Shown here: piece after piece, positions 35,846 through 43,711 of the stretch
How positions within the stretch are numbered: the stretch's first letter is position 1
How the letters are laid out: every line of letters begins with the position of its first letter
Assembly (NCBI RefSeq): GCF_009711135.1
Contig: NZ_WMIC01000006.1
Span: 124,001 to 188,000, forward strand
Origin: Flavobacterium sp. LC2016-01
GTDB taxonomy: Bacteria > Bacteroidota > Bacteroidia > Flavobacteriales > Flavobacteriaceae
Direction of reading: 5' to 3'
DNA length: 64,000 bases
Notes under the pieces: generated by a model
Told to the model about the DNA's origin: nothing
Seen by the model: the letters and a program-made list of their open reading frames with translations, nothing else
The model's database searches: none
Translations under genes and position numbers: made by a program

Positions 35846-36691
35846 ATGAGTTTATATCATGAAGTTTTTCAGGGAGAATCATTCAGCGAAGACAATTATT
35901 TTGAAGCTGTACGATATGTTTTAGGACCAGAATATTCTAATTTAAGTGAAAGTGAATTAGAAGATGTCCTGTTGTCAAGAGTAGATCAAATGTCTGAAAG
36001 TGAAGCAGAAGGATTTTGGTCCAGTTTAGGAAATGTAGCCAGCAGTATTGGTTCTGGTGTTTTGCGTGGTGTTTCTGCCGTGGCTCCAATTGTTGGAACT
36101 GCTGTTGGAACTTATTTTGGCGCACCTCAAATTGGCGGTGCCGTTGGAGGTTTGGTCAGCAATTTGGCAGGAGCGGGCAGTGCTGCTTTAGACAATAGCC
36201 GTCAGCCACAACGCAGACCATCTCAACCACAGCGCAGACCTGCACCACAGCGCAGACAGCCATCGCCAGTTAGACAAGCTTGGGGAAATACAACCCGTTA
36301 TTTAGCTGATGCCGGCAGAGCAGCGCTTCCTGCGATTCAGCAGTATGTACAGGATAATCCGGTAGTGCTTCGTCCACAGGCTGCACAGGACATTGGCAGA
36401 GTTCAAGGCTTGTACAATCAATTAGGAGGCGTTATTAACAATCCTCAATTTCAAGCAGGCCAAGCGCAACAAAGTTTAGGTACTGCAAGCCCAAATGCAC
36501 CAATAGAAAGCCACTCTTTTGCCGAATTAATCGAAAGTGTTAATTACTTAACAGAGAATATTTTATACGAATATTATAATGGAGGATTAATTCCGACTGA
36601 AGATTATTACGTTGATCAATATGGCCAATTTGTTGGTACTAACACTCCTAACCGAATCAATAGACTTGAAAATTCTATTGCAAGTTTATAA
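35846..36691 (+). CDS. Cluster gene 1: acidic N-terminus, glycine-zipper-like segment, PQRR repeats
   Basis: I do not recognise this 281-residue protein. Residues 1-56 are acidic and aromatic (GESFSEDNYFEAVRYV; SESELEDVL). Residues 57-115 are rich in Gly/Ala/Val and could insert in or cross a membrane (VGGLVSNLAGAGSAAL). Residues 119-144 are built from repeats of PQRRP. The C-terminal part is Gln/Asn-rich and ends in a helical region. There is no classical signal peptide. It is the first gene of the cluster, 18 bp before gene 2. The acidic start resembles that of cluster gene 3. Confidence 0.75.
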   Translation: MSLYHEVFQGESFSEDNYFEAVRYVLGPEYSNLSESELEDVLLSRVDQMSESEAEGFWSSLGNVASSIGSGVLRGVSAVAPIVGTAVGTYFGAPQIGGAVGGLVSNLAGAGSAALDNSRQPQRRPSQPQRRPAPQRRQPSPVRQAWGNTTRYLADAGRAALPAIQQYVQDNPVVLRPQAAQDIGRVQGLYNQLGGVINNPQFQAGQAQQSLGTASPNAPIESHSFAELIESVNYLTENILYEYYNGGLIPTEDYYVDQYGQFVGTNTPNRINRLENSIASL

Positions 36692-36709
36692 AACCTAAAT
36701 GTTATACTA

Positions 36710-37117
36710 ATGGATGCTTATTTAGAATATTTTAAAGAACATAATCCTGAAATGGCTAAATATTTTGAGCTTATGCAGCCCATGATGGAAAAAAAAGAGC
36801 CTGAAGAAGTAGAAAAAGAAGTTCCCAAAATTGATTTAGAACTTGAAGAGAGAATCAAGAAATTAAAAAAAATCAATCATAAACTTTTTACCATAATTGA
36901 AGGACTGAAATTTCAGCTGGAATTTGAGTTAAATCAAAATGATGATTTGGCAAAAGCAATTGGTGCCTGTACTGAATGTTTTGGAGAAAACAGTGATTGT
37001 CCAGAATGTTTTGGAACTGGGAAACCAGGTTACACTGTTCCAGATTTTATTCTTTTCAATAAATATATTCAGCCAGCCATCCAGAAATATAACAAACATT
37101 ATTTCAACAAAAATTAA
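36710..37117 (+). CDS. Cluster gene 2: small protein with a four-cysteine motif
   Basis: This 135-residue protein has a charged coiled-coil-like middle (about 35-75; IDLELEERIKKLKKINHKL). A CxxC-x6-CxxC-xGxG motif follows near residues 87-101 (CTECFGENSDCPECFGTG). The Cys pattern is like one half of the DnaJ zinc domain, so zinc binding is likely. I do not recognise the protein. It sits between genes 1 and 3 with 18-bp gaps on each side. Confidence 0.75.
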   Translation: MDAYLEYFKEHNPEMAKYFELMQPMMEKKEPEEVEKEVPKIDLELEERIKKLKKINHKLFTIIEGLKFQLEFELNQNDDLAKAIGACTECFGENSDCPECFGTGKPGYTVPDFILFNKYIQPAIQKYNKHYFNKN

Positions 37118-37135
37118 CCATTAAAAATTAAAATT

Positions 37136-37870
37136 ATGAGCTATTTTGAAAGTTATTTAGACGAAGATTTATTAAATGAAAACTATTTCAACGAAGATCT
37201 TTTAAGCGAAGATTTATTAGAAAGCTATGACGAAAGTTATGATGAAGCGGCAAGAGGCAGAAGACCTTTAACTCGAGGTATTAGACCAAATGTAAGTTCA
37301 GCGGTAAAACAAAGATCAAATTTTGGAAAAGCTTTAAGCGGAAGAGCTAATGATTATGCTACTAAAAGCGAACTTAAAAAATCATTAGATGCCATTTCTA
37401 ATCAGGTTAATGAGCTTAAAAAGACTTCATTAGCTACAAATAAAGCATTAGTTGCATTAGATCAAAAACATACAGAATTTGCAAAGATAGACGCTCGTAA
37501 AGGCGATAACCAGACCAAGGTTTTAAAAAATATGCAAATGATGAGCATGATGGGATCATTGCTGAATCAGCCAAAATTAAAACCTGAGAATTTGCAATAT
37601 ATTCCTGGTAAAGCTGCCGAAGGTACCAACCCTGCTATTGAAGCGAAAATAATTGAAAAACCAAATACCAGTGCAATTTTCGTAGATCCAACATTGTCTT
37701 TATTATTGCCAATGATGACTACAATGGGGGATTCAGGTTCTGGAAAATCAGACAATTCAAATATGATGCTTCCATTAGTACTTATAATGTCACAGCAAAA
37801 TCAAGGCAATACTGCAAATAGCAATAACACTATTTTACCTATTGCATTGATGATGATGATGAATAAGTAA
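37136..37870 (+). CDS. Cluster gene 3: acidic repeated N-terminus and Met/Leu-rich C-terminal segments
   Basis: The 244-residue protein begins with an acidic aromatic repeat (DEDLLNENYFNEDLLSEDLL), followed by an Arg-rich linker (about 38-65) and a coiled coil (about 75-125). It ends with three short hydrophobic segments rich in Leu, Pro and Met (LSLLLPMMTTM, MMLPLVLIM, ILPIALMMMM) spaced by Ser/Asn-rich linkers. There is no signal peptide. Its N-terminus resembles that of gene 1. Function unknown. Confidence 0.75.
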   Translation: MSYFESYLDEDLLNENYFNEDLLSEDLLESYDESYDEAARGRRPLTRGIRPNVSSAVKQRSNFGKALSGRANDYATKSELKKSLDAISNQVNELKKTSLATNKALVALDQKHTEFAKIDARKGDNQTKVLKNMQMMSMMGSLLNQPKLKPENLQYIPGKAAEGTNPAIEAKIIEKPNTSAIFVDPTLSLLLPMMTTMGDSGSGKSDNSNMMLPLVLIMSQQNQGNTANSNNTILPIALMMMMNK

Positions 37871-37877
37871 ATTATAG

Positions 37878-37905
37878 AAAGGGCAGTTGCTCCCAATTGC
37901 CCTTT
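37878..37905 (+). other. Hairpin between cluster genes 3 and 4
   Basis: AAAGGGCA at 37878-37885 pairs with TGCCCTTT at 37898-37905. The T-run is poor, so it may be a partial terminator that lowers expression of genes 4-7, or a processing site. It is the only large gap (65 bp) inside the cluster. Confidence 0.5.
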
Positions 37906-37935
37906 ACTTTCTATTAACCTTAAAATTATGCAACG

Positions 37936-38517
37936 ATGAATCTTAGTATATTAATCAATTATTTTATTGCTAACAGCAGAGCGAGTTTTTATAATGTTTC
38001 AGGAAATCAGGAAATTATGAATACAGCGCTTTTAACAGGTGCAGTTTCTGAAAATCCGCTGTTGAATTACTTAATCATAGAAAACAAAGCCAAAATTGAA
38101 GGTGATAAATTTATTGCCTCTGCTGCTGCGACGGCATCTGTACCAGTTGTAAATATTGCTGCAGATGAGGGAACTAAAACAAATACCAAGGAACAAACAA
38201 AAGGAGCTCCAACTGAAGAAACTGCTAAAGTAAATCTCACAACTTTAGAAACTGTTGAAGCAAAAATTTTGGAAGGGACTAATGTTTTGAAGGAAGAAAT
38301 CGCTAGAATTTCAGATAAAAACAAAAGTGAACTAGAAAAAATTGTTGGCGAAACATTAAAGCCAAAAATTGAAAGTTTAGAAAAAAGCAATGCAGATTTA
38401 AATATTGCTATTCAGGAAATTAAAGGCAAATTAGAAGTAATTTCTAAAGCTTTTCCAATTTCAGATTCGACTACTGCTTCTGATCAAAAATCACCCGCTA
38501 AAAATGTAAAAAGATGA
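37936..38517 (+). CDS. Cluster gene 4: unrecognised protein with C-terminal coiled coil
   Basis: The 193-residue protein has a short N-terminal region (LSILINYFIANSRASFYNVS), a Thr/Glu/Lys-rich linker (about 75-100), and a predicted long coiled coil (about 100-170; ARISDKNKSELEKIVGETLK). I do not recognise it. Its stop overlaps the start of gene 5 (ATGA), so the two are translationally coupled and may interact. An earlier ATG at 37928 gives only three codons. Confidence 0.7.
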   Translation: MNLSILINYFIANSRASFYNVSGNQEIMNTALLTGAVSENPLLNYLIIENKAKIEGDKFIASAAATASVPVVNIAADEGTKTNTKEQTKGAPTEETAKVNLTTLETVEAKILEGTNVLKEEIARISDKNKSELEKIVGETLKPKIESLEKSNADLNIAIQEIKGKLEVISKAFPISDSTTASDQKSPAKNVKR

Positions 38518-38966
38518 AAACAACAGCTTCAACCCAAGAAATCATCGGTTTAGATAAAATTGAAAAGAATACAAATCAAATTCTTGAGAAAATTAATAAT
38601 ATCCGACCAACTTTTTTTAAAACTAATTTCAAGCTTTCAAAGAAAGCAGAAGAAGAGAAAGTTTTTTTAAGCAAAAACTTAGCTTCTAAAAGTTTATTTG
38701 ATTTTAAACGTTCGTTAGAAATTTTCACCAAAATTTTAGAGCATGCCAACTTCTCAAAACTTGAAAAAAATGACCAGGATTTTATTACTGGATTGGAAAA
38801 ATTAGGTTTTAAAAACAGTCTTTACATCAAAGAAATTAATGATTTTATTGCTTCGTCTCAGAATGCTGCCGATGGTTTTGCAACCGTAATTGAGGAAACA
38901 ATTCATTTTACTCTTTTAAATTCAGAATTAAATGCTATTGAGAGAAGATTAGAGGCTTTGGGCTAA
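38514..38966 (+). CDS. Cluster gene 5: unrecognised helical protein
   Basis: This 150-residue, Lys/Glu-rich, probably all-helical protein (GLDKIEKNTNQILEKINNIR; NSELNAIERRLEALG) has no signal peptide or motif I can name. It is coupled to gene 4 by a 4-bp overlap, and lies 18 bp before the subtilase gene. A chaperone or adaptor for the following enzymes is possible but only a guess from size and position. Confidence 0.7.
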   Translation: MKTTASTQEIIGLDKIEKNTNQILEKINNIRPTFFKTNFKLSKKAEEEKVFLSKNLASKSLFDFKRSLEIFTKILEHANFSKLEKNDQDFITGLEKLGFKNSLYIKEINDFIASSQNAADGFATVIEETIHFTLLNSELNAIERRLEALG

Positions 38967-38984
38967 TATTTAAAATACAAAATC

Positions 38985-40658
38985 ATGGATCCAAGACTCA
39001 AAGTTATCTTATATGGAAACCCCGATGAAGAATTATCACTCTTAATGCGTTTAGAGAAAGAAAAGGAATATCCTGATAATTGTAAAATCATTTCGGAATT
39101 TGGAAATATTGTGAGTATTAGAACACAGCGGCGTTTTTTATGTCCAATTTACCAAAGCAAAAAAGTAAAAAGCCTTAAAGCTCCTATGGTTGTTCCTGCC
39201 AATAATTATATTGAACTTGCTCCTGAAACGCAATTTTTAGATAAAAAAAATGATGTTTTTGAGGATACTGTTTCAAATGTTGTGTTCGGAATAATTGATT
39301 TTGGATTTGATTTTACGCACCCAGATTTTATAAATAATGGAAAAACGCGTTTCGAGAAAATTTGGGTACAATCTGACCGATATGATGGAAATAAATACGG
39401 GTATGGAAGAATCATTACCAAAGCACAGATAAACGAAGCTTTATTAGATGAATTTCCGTTTAAAAAACTTGGATACCATCCTGGAAAATCAGATTTATTT
39501 GGAAACGGAACACATGGAACACATGTACTCGGAATTGCTTGTGGCAATGGAGCTGTTGCGCCTAAAAGTTTCGCGCCAAATGTACCAATAGTTGCTGTTG
39601 ATATGGGAACCAACCTTGTTAACGGATCTAATTTGTCATTAGGTGATTCGGTAAAAGGAGCCGAAGGATTGTGTTTGATTACAAAGGAAGCAGGCGAAAG
39701 GCCTTTGGTAATCAATATGAGTTTGGGCGGCCACGGTGATGCACATATGGGGAAAACTTTGTTTGAACAAATCATCGATCATATTGTAACCACACGCAAA
39801 GGAACGGCGATTGTTCAGAGTACTGGAAATTATCATCAGTCAAATGCTCACACTTACGGCGATATTAAATTAGATCAGAAAATTAAAATTCCGTGGATGT
39901 TTAAAAAGAATGACCGAACGCCAAACGAAATGGAAATTTGGTATCATGGCAACGATATTTTAAGTGTGGATATTTATGATGATAATATGAAACTACTGCT
40001 TTCTTCAACACCTTTTAAAGACGAATTAATTTTAAAAGATAATGATGAAGTCGGGATTTGCCTGCACAGAAGCAACGAACCCAATACAGGAAAGAATCAA
40101 ATTAATATTTTAGTCAACGGCAAATTAAATTCAAAATTCTGGACAGTCGAATTGGTTGGAAAAGTTGTGAAAAATGGACGTTATCATTGTTATATAGAAC
40201 GCGATGACGGAGGACAGTCGATATTCTTGCCTGCAATTGCAAACAAAACGCATACTACAAATTCGATCTGCAATTCAAAATACAGCATTGTTGTCGGTGC
40301 ATATAATCAGAATGAGGACGCAAAATCTATTTTGTCGTTTAGCAGTTCAGGACCAACAGTAGATGGACGCATGAAACCCGAACTTGTTGCACCTGGTTTT
40401 AAAATAAAATCATCCTGTTCGTCTTCAAGCAGAGAAAACAGAGCGTCAAATAAATTGACTTCTAAAAGTGGCAGCAGTATGGCCGCACCTTATGTAGCTT
40501 CTTTAGTAATGAAAATTTTAGAGAAAGAACCTGATCTTGATATTTTTTCAATACGAAAAAAACTCTTTAAGGGCTGTGACAGTGCTTCTTTTAAAGAAAA
40601 CAATTTTGAGGTTTTTAGAGCCGGACATGGCTATATCAATCCAAATAAAATAACATAA
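38985..40658 (+). CDS. Cluster gene 6: S8 subtilisin-like peptidase without a signal peptide
   Basis: The 557-residue protein carries a complete S8 triad: Asp105 (FGIIDFGFDFTHPDF), His177 (GNGTHGTHVLG) and Ser498 (SGSSMAAPYVASL). An insert of about 180 residues between the His and Ser regions includes beta-rich sequence and resembles the insert of large cytoplasmic or C5a-peptidase-like S8 enzymes. There is no signal peptide and no obvious inhibitory propeptide beyond the first 90 residues (LKVILYGNPDEELSLLMRLE). It is either intracellular or exported by a non-Sec route. Confidence 0.9.
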   Translation: MDPRLKVILYGNPDEELSLLMRLEKEKEYPDNCKIISEFGNIVSIRTQRRFLCPIYQSKKVKSLKAPMVVPANNYIELAPETQFLDKKNDVFEDTVSNVVFGIIDFGFDFTHPDFINNGKTRFEKIWVQSDRYDGNKYGYGRIITKAQINEALLDEFPFKKLGYHPGKSDLFGNGTHGTHVLGIACGNGAVAPKSFAPNVPIVAVDMGTNLVNGSNLSLGDSVKGAEGLCLITKEAGERPLVINMSLGGHGDAHMGKTLFEQIIDHIVTTRKGTAIVQSTGNYHQSNAHTYGDIKLDQKIKIPWMFKKNDRTPNEMEIWYHGNDILSVDIYDDNMKLLLSSTPFKDELILKDNDEVGICLHRSNEPNTGKNQINILVNGKLNSKFWTVELVGKVVKNGRYHCYIERDDGGQSIFLPAIANKTHTTNSICNSKYSIVVGAYNQNEDAKSILSFSSSGPTVDGRMKPELVAPGFKIKSSCSSSSRENRASNKLTSKSGSSMAAPYVASLVMKILEKEPDLDIFSIRKKLFKGCDSASFKENNFEVFRAGHGYINPNKIT

Positions 40659-40670
40659 ATACGGAATATT

Positions 40671-41900
40671 ATGGAAAATTTAGTTTCGAATTCCCCAGTT
40701 ATAAATCAGAATCCTTCGTCAATAAACACTCTTGTTAACAGCGTAGGATTGAATGCCATAAACAATAGATCTGACGTATTGCAAATACAAAATTATTTAA
40801 AAACATTAGGTTATCCCGTGGCGGCCAGCGGAAGTATATCAAATAATCAAACGGATAGCACCATTATTTCTATTCTTAATTTTCAGGCAAATAATAGGAT
40901 TCAAGTCACGGGAAATATAAACCCTGATGATGTTACTTATAATGCCCTAAAACAATTGAATAGTACAAATACTTCGCTGGTTGAAGCGGAAGACGAATCC
41001 CTGCATCAGCCGTTTTTGACCAATTCATTTCTTTTTAGAAGAAATGCCGGAAACACTAATACATTGAATGTTATTTTTGAAGGAGATTCTTGGCTGGATT
41101 ATCCGGTTCCGACTATTTTAGATTTGTATGATACCATTACAGACCGAAATCAAAGGCTCAATTTGAATTGCCTGCATTTAGCCAAATTTGGAGAAACAAC
41201 TTCTCAAATGTATGCTGACAGAACTCATTTTGTGCAATATGTCAGCGGTTATCGTATTGACCGAATTTATTTTAGTGGAGGCGGAAATGATGTTTTTCCG
41301 CAGCTTGGCAGAATATTAAACTCCGGAATAACTTCTTTTGACCCAAGTTTCTTTACTGATCAAGCAAAACTGACAGAACTCAGAAGTTTGTCTGGCGATG
41401 CATTATATCAGAAATGTATTTTGTACAAAAGATATTTAAACACTGCTGCTTTTGATCGTGCTCTTTTTAACTCCGTTAATCTCGGTTCCATTTTTAGTAC
41501 TATTATGCGAAATTATCTTGGTTTTGGAAGTATTGTAAATGCACATGCAACGCCAAATACAATATTTTATATGCATACTTATGATTATCCGTTATTTAAA
41601 CTTGGCGTAAGACCATCGATTGTGGGTGTTGATTTGCCTTTGGGACCTTGGATAAAACCTGTTTTTGATCGTTTAGGAATTGCCGACGAAATTTTAAGAT
41701 CGTATATCATTATCCGATTATTAGATAAATTTTACGCGCTTTTGTGGCAAATTAAAAATCATTTCACCTATTACGGTTATCGTTTTCAAAGCCGAATTAT
41801 TGATTACCGCGGTTTATTGAATTCATCTGAATTTTGGAGAGATGAAATTCATCCAAACTCAGCAGGAGCGAGGAGGTTATCAACACGTGTAACATTCTAA
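40671..41900 (+). CDS. Cluster gene 7: peptidoglycan-binding domain fused to an SGNH hydrolase
   Basis: Residues about 32-98 form a PG_binding_1-like domain (VLQIQNYLKTLGYPVAASGS; ILNFQANNRIQVTG). Residues about 132-409 form an SGNH/GDSL-type hydrolase with block I GDSW (Ser140), GGGNDVF as block III, and DEIHPNSAG near the C-terminus giving Asp and His. There is no signal peptide despite the wall-binding domain, as for gene 6. The enzyme may remove acyl groups from cell-wall or surface polymers. It starts 12 bp after gene 6 and ends the cluster at a strong terminator. Confidence 0.82.
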   Translation: MENLVSNSPVINQNPSSINTLVNSVGLNAINNRSDVLQIQNYLKTLGYPVAASGSISNNQTDSTIISILNFQANNRIQVTGNINPDDVTYNALKQLNSTNTSLVEAEDESLHQPFLTNSFLFRRNAGNTNTLNVIFEGDSWLDYPVPTILDLYDTITDRNQRLNLNCLHLAKFGETTSQMYADRTHFVQYVSGYRIDRIYFSGGGNDVFPQLGRILNSGITSFDPSFFTDQAKLTELRSLSGDALYQKCILYKRYLNTAAFDRALFNSVNLGSIFSTIMRNYLGFGSIVNAHATPNTIFYMHTYDYPLFKLGVRPSIVGVDLPLGPWIKPVFDRLGIADEILRSYIIIRLLDKFYALLWQIKNHFTYYGYRFQSRIIDYRGLLNSSEFWRDEIHPNSAGARRLSTRVTF

Positions 41901-41907
41901 AATATAA

Positions 41908-41935
41908 AACCCGACTTTTTAAAGTCGGGTTTTTC
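41908..41935. terminator. Bidirectional terminator between the cluster and the type VI operon
   Basis: AACCCGACTTT at 41908-41918 is mirrored by AAAGTCGGGTT at 41921-41931, followed by TTT. It lies between convergent genes, with A/T runs on both sides. Confidence 0.88.
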
Positions 41936-42378
41936 TATTTAAAAAAGGCATTATTGCAATCTGTAAATTTTGTTTGTATATTCCATAATTTAATAGTTAA
42001 AATAAAAACCACAAGTATCATAATCAAATTGAAATATTGCTCCAGAAAAACACCAATAATAATATCTGTATACGAATAACTACTCCAAGATCCAATTCTT
42101 GAATTAAATATTCCTATCTGTCCAACAAAAACATTTATGATTGCATATAAAGAAACTATTAATACAAAAAAATTTTTGTTATTAATAAATTTACTGGAGA
42201 CATAGATTATTGGAAATAATAAAATACTAATGCTATTTATTAAAACATCCTGCATATAGGAACAATCGATACAATTTGCAGAAATCTCTGTCGCGTATTT
42301 ATTCATAGTTACATATATTACACCAATAGAAATAAGATTTATTATAATTCCCAAAATGAATTTTTTTTTTATGTTCAT
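41935..42378 (-). CDS. Small four- to five-helix membrane protein, candidate immunity protein
   Basis: I start at the ATG at 42378 (MNIKKKFILGIIINLISIGV); the longer frame would run back into the effector gene. The 147-residue protein is largely membrane helices. It begins 4 bp after the stop of the putative effector gene, the usual arrangement for an effector-immunity pair. I recognise no family. If the partner acts in the periplasm or membrane of the target cell, a membrane immunity protein would fit. Confidence 0.6.
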   Translation of the reverse strand: MNIKKKFILGIIINLISIGVIYVTMNKYATEISANCIDCSYMQDVLINSISILLFPIIYVSSKFINNKNFFVLIVSLYAIINVFVGQIGIFNSRIGSWSSYSYTDIIIGVFLEQYFNLIMILVVFILTIKLWNIQTKFTDCNNAFFK

Positions 42379-42382
42379 GTTT

Positions 42383-43708
42383 TTATTGTTTAGAAGGTTC
42401 TTTATCTTTTTCAAAAAGAAAAATTCCACTTTGAAGTAATCCGCCGGGAGAATCTCCCGATCTAGGCAAAGTAAAAGCTCCATTAGAATTCCATAACGCT
42501 TCATCCCACCCTTTTCTAAACCAATCCTTTGGATTTAAAGGATTACTAACCTCTTCATCTTCTATAGTTATATATTTCTTCTTATATTCTAAATCACCTC
42601 CATCCAGCCATGTGGGATTATAATTACTTCTTCTCAAATAAGCATAAACACTTGCATCAAGATGATCACTTAGCTTTTGTGCAAGACTTTCTTTTGGTTT
42701 AACTAATTTAATCTCTTCAGCATCATATTTATAACTAGGGTTCAATGTCACTATTCTATTATCAGAATTTCCAGTTCTACAAGCATAAGAATAAATTATT
42801 GGATTTAAAGTAAACGAATCTTTTACTAGAGAAGTAACATTATCAATACCAAATTGTTGGGTGGAGCTATTTTTGCCATCTAGTCCAAAATCTAAAATAC
42901 TTGGTAAGCCGTGTGAGAAAATTTTCATCACTCCTATTTTAACATCTGATCTTTTAACAGTGGCATCTCCCTTATTTATATAATCTAATAATTCTTTAAT
43001 TGAATTAATTTTTTTAAAATATAATGTTTTATTCCAATTTCTTGCATCTCTCTTGATAATACTTAATTCCATCTCAGTAAATCCATCTTTGAATACTATT
43101 ATTGTAGCATGCTTATAATGCGCATAATTTTGACGAATTTCTCTAACTGCTTGAGCAGGAAACATCAACTTATTGCCATATGTTTGAGAATGTTGTTCCG
43201 TACCTGCCACAAGTATTATTTCAATTTGTTGAAGATTCAAATCCGTACTTACGATATCATCAGGCTTTTGATAAAAAGCATAAATCCTCGCTTTTTCAAA
43301 ATCATGATTAATCTTTAAGGCTATTATTATTTTTTTATTCTCCAATTTATTAAATGAAGCAACTCCCGCAATAATTTCCTTTTTACTATCATCAAGTTTA
43401 ATTGCCCATTTTAATAAAGGAATTTCCGTTATAGTTGGCTTTCGAGTTGGTGTAGCCTTAAATGTATAAGACTTACCCAGCTCAATTTTATCAACCAAGT
43501 TATCGCTTGCATCAAAAGGGCCTTCAACCTTTGTTATTCTAATATCAGTCGGAGGCTGTCTATCTTGATGATTAAGATAATTTATACCTGTATTACTGTT
43601 TTGAATAATTTTTCTACCTGATTGATTTATAATTTGAGATGCATCATTCCTGATACTTCCTGATGCGTTTTCACAAATATTTTTTGCTATAATTGTAATA
43701 TTTCCCAT
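42383..43708 (-). CDS. Putative type VI effector with clan-CD (caspase/CHAT-like) peptidase features
   Basis: This 441-residue protein is encoded 3 bp after vgrG. Residues 1-50 are Asn/Ser/Ala-rich (ENASGSIRNDASQIINQSG) and echo the VgrG tail. A beta-rich domain follows (about 55-165). The C-terminal domain has a strand-His-Gly (IFSHGLP, His266) and a strand-Cys (IIYSYACRTGN, Cys310), the order and spacing of the His/Cys dyad of clan CD peptidases. Activity is inferred, not shown. A small membrane protein gene starts 4 bp downstream. There is no signal peptide, as expected for spike-delivered cargo. Confidence 0.65.
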   Translation of the reverse strand: MGNITIIAKNICENASGSIRNDASQIINQSGRKIIQNSNTGINYLNHQDRQPPTDIRITKVEGPFDASDNLVDKIELGKSYTFKATPTRKPTITEIPLLKWAIKLDDSKKEIIAGVASFNKLENKKIIIALKINHDFEKARIYAFYQKPDDIVSTDLNLQQIEIILVAGTEQHSQTYGNKLMFPAQAVREIRQNYAHYKHATIIVFKDGFTEMELSIIKRDARNWNKTLYFKKINSIKELLDYINKGDATVKRSDVKIGVMKIFSHGLPSILDFGLDGKNSSTQQFGIDNVTSLVKDSFTLNPIIYSYACRTGNSDNRIVTLNPSYKYDAEEIKLVKPKESLAQKLSDHLDASVYAYLRRSNYNPTWLDGGDLEYKKKYITIEDEEVSNPLNPKDWFRKGWDEALWNSNGAFTLPRSGDSPGGLLQSGIFLFEKDKEPSKQ

Positions 43709-43711
43709 ACA

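Noticed and set aside
36200..36275. CRISPR-like array in cluster gene 1
   Set aside because: The repeats (CCACAACGCAGACC type) are short, imperfect, lie in frame and encode PQRRP units of a protein.
38067..38390. 107-codon minus-strand frame opposite cluster gene 4
   Set aside because: It is the mirror of the Glu/Lys/Thr-rich coiled-coil coding region; no motif or own promoter is seen.
39206..39775. 189-codon minus-strand frame inside the subtilase gene
   Set aside because: It lies opposite a complete S8 peptidase with all catalytic motifs; the antisense frame is rich in Pro/Ser/Cys as expected for a shadow.
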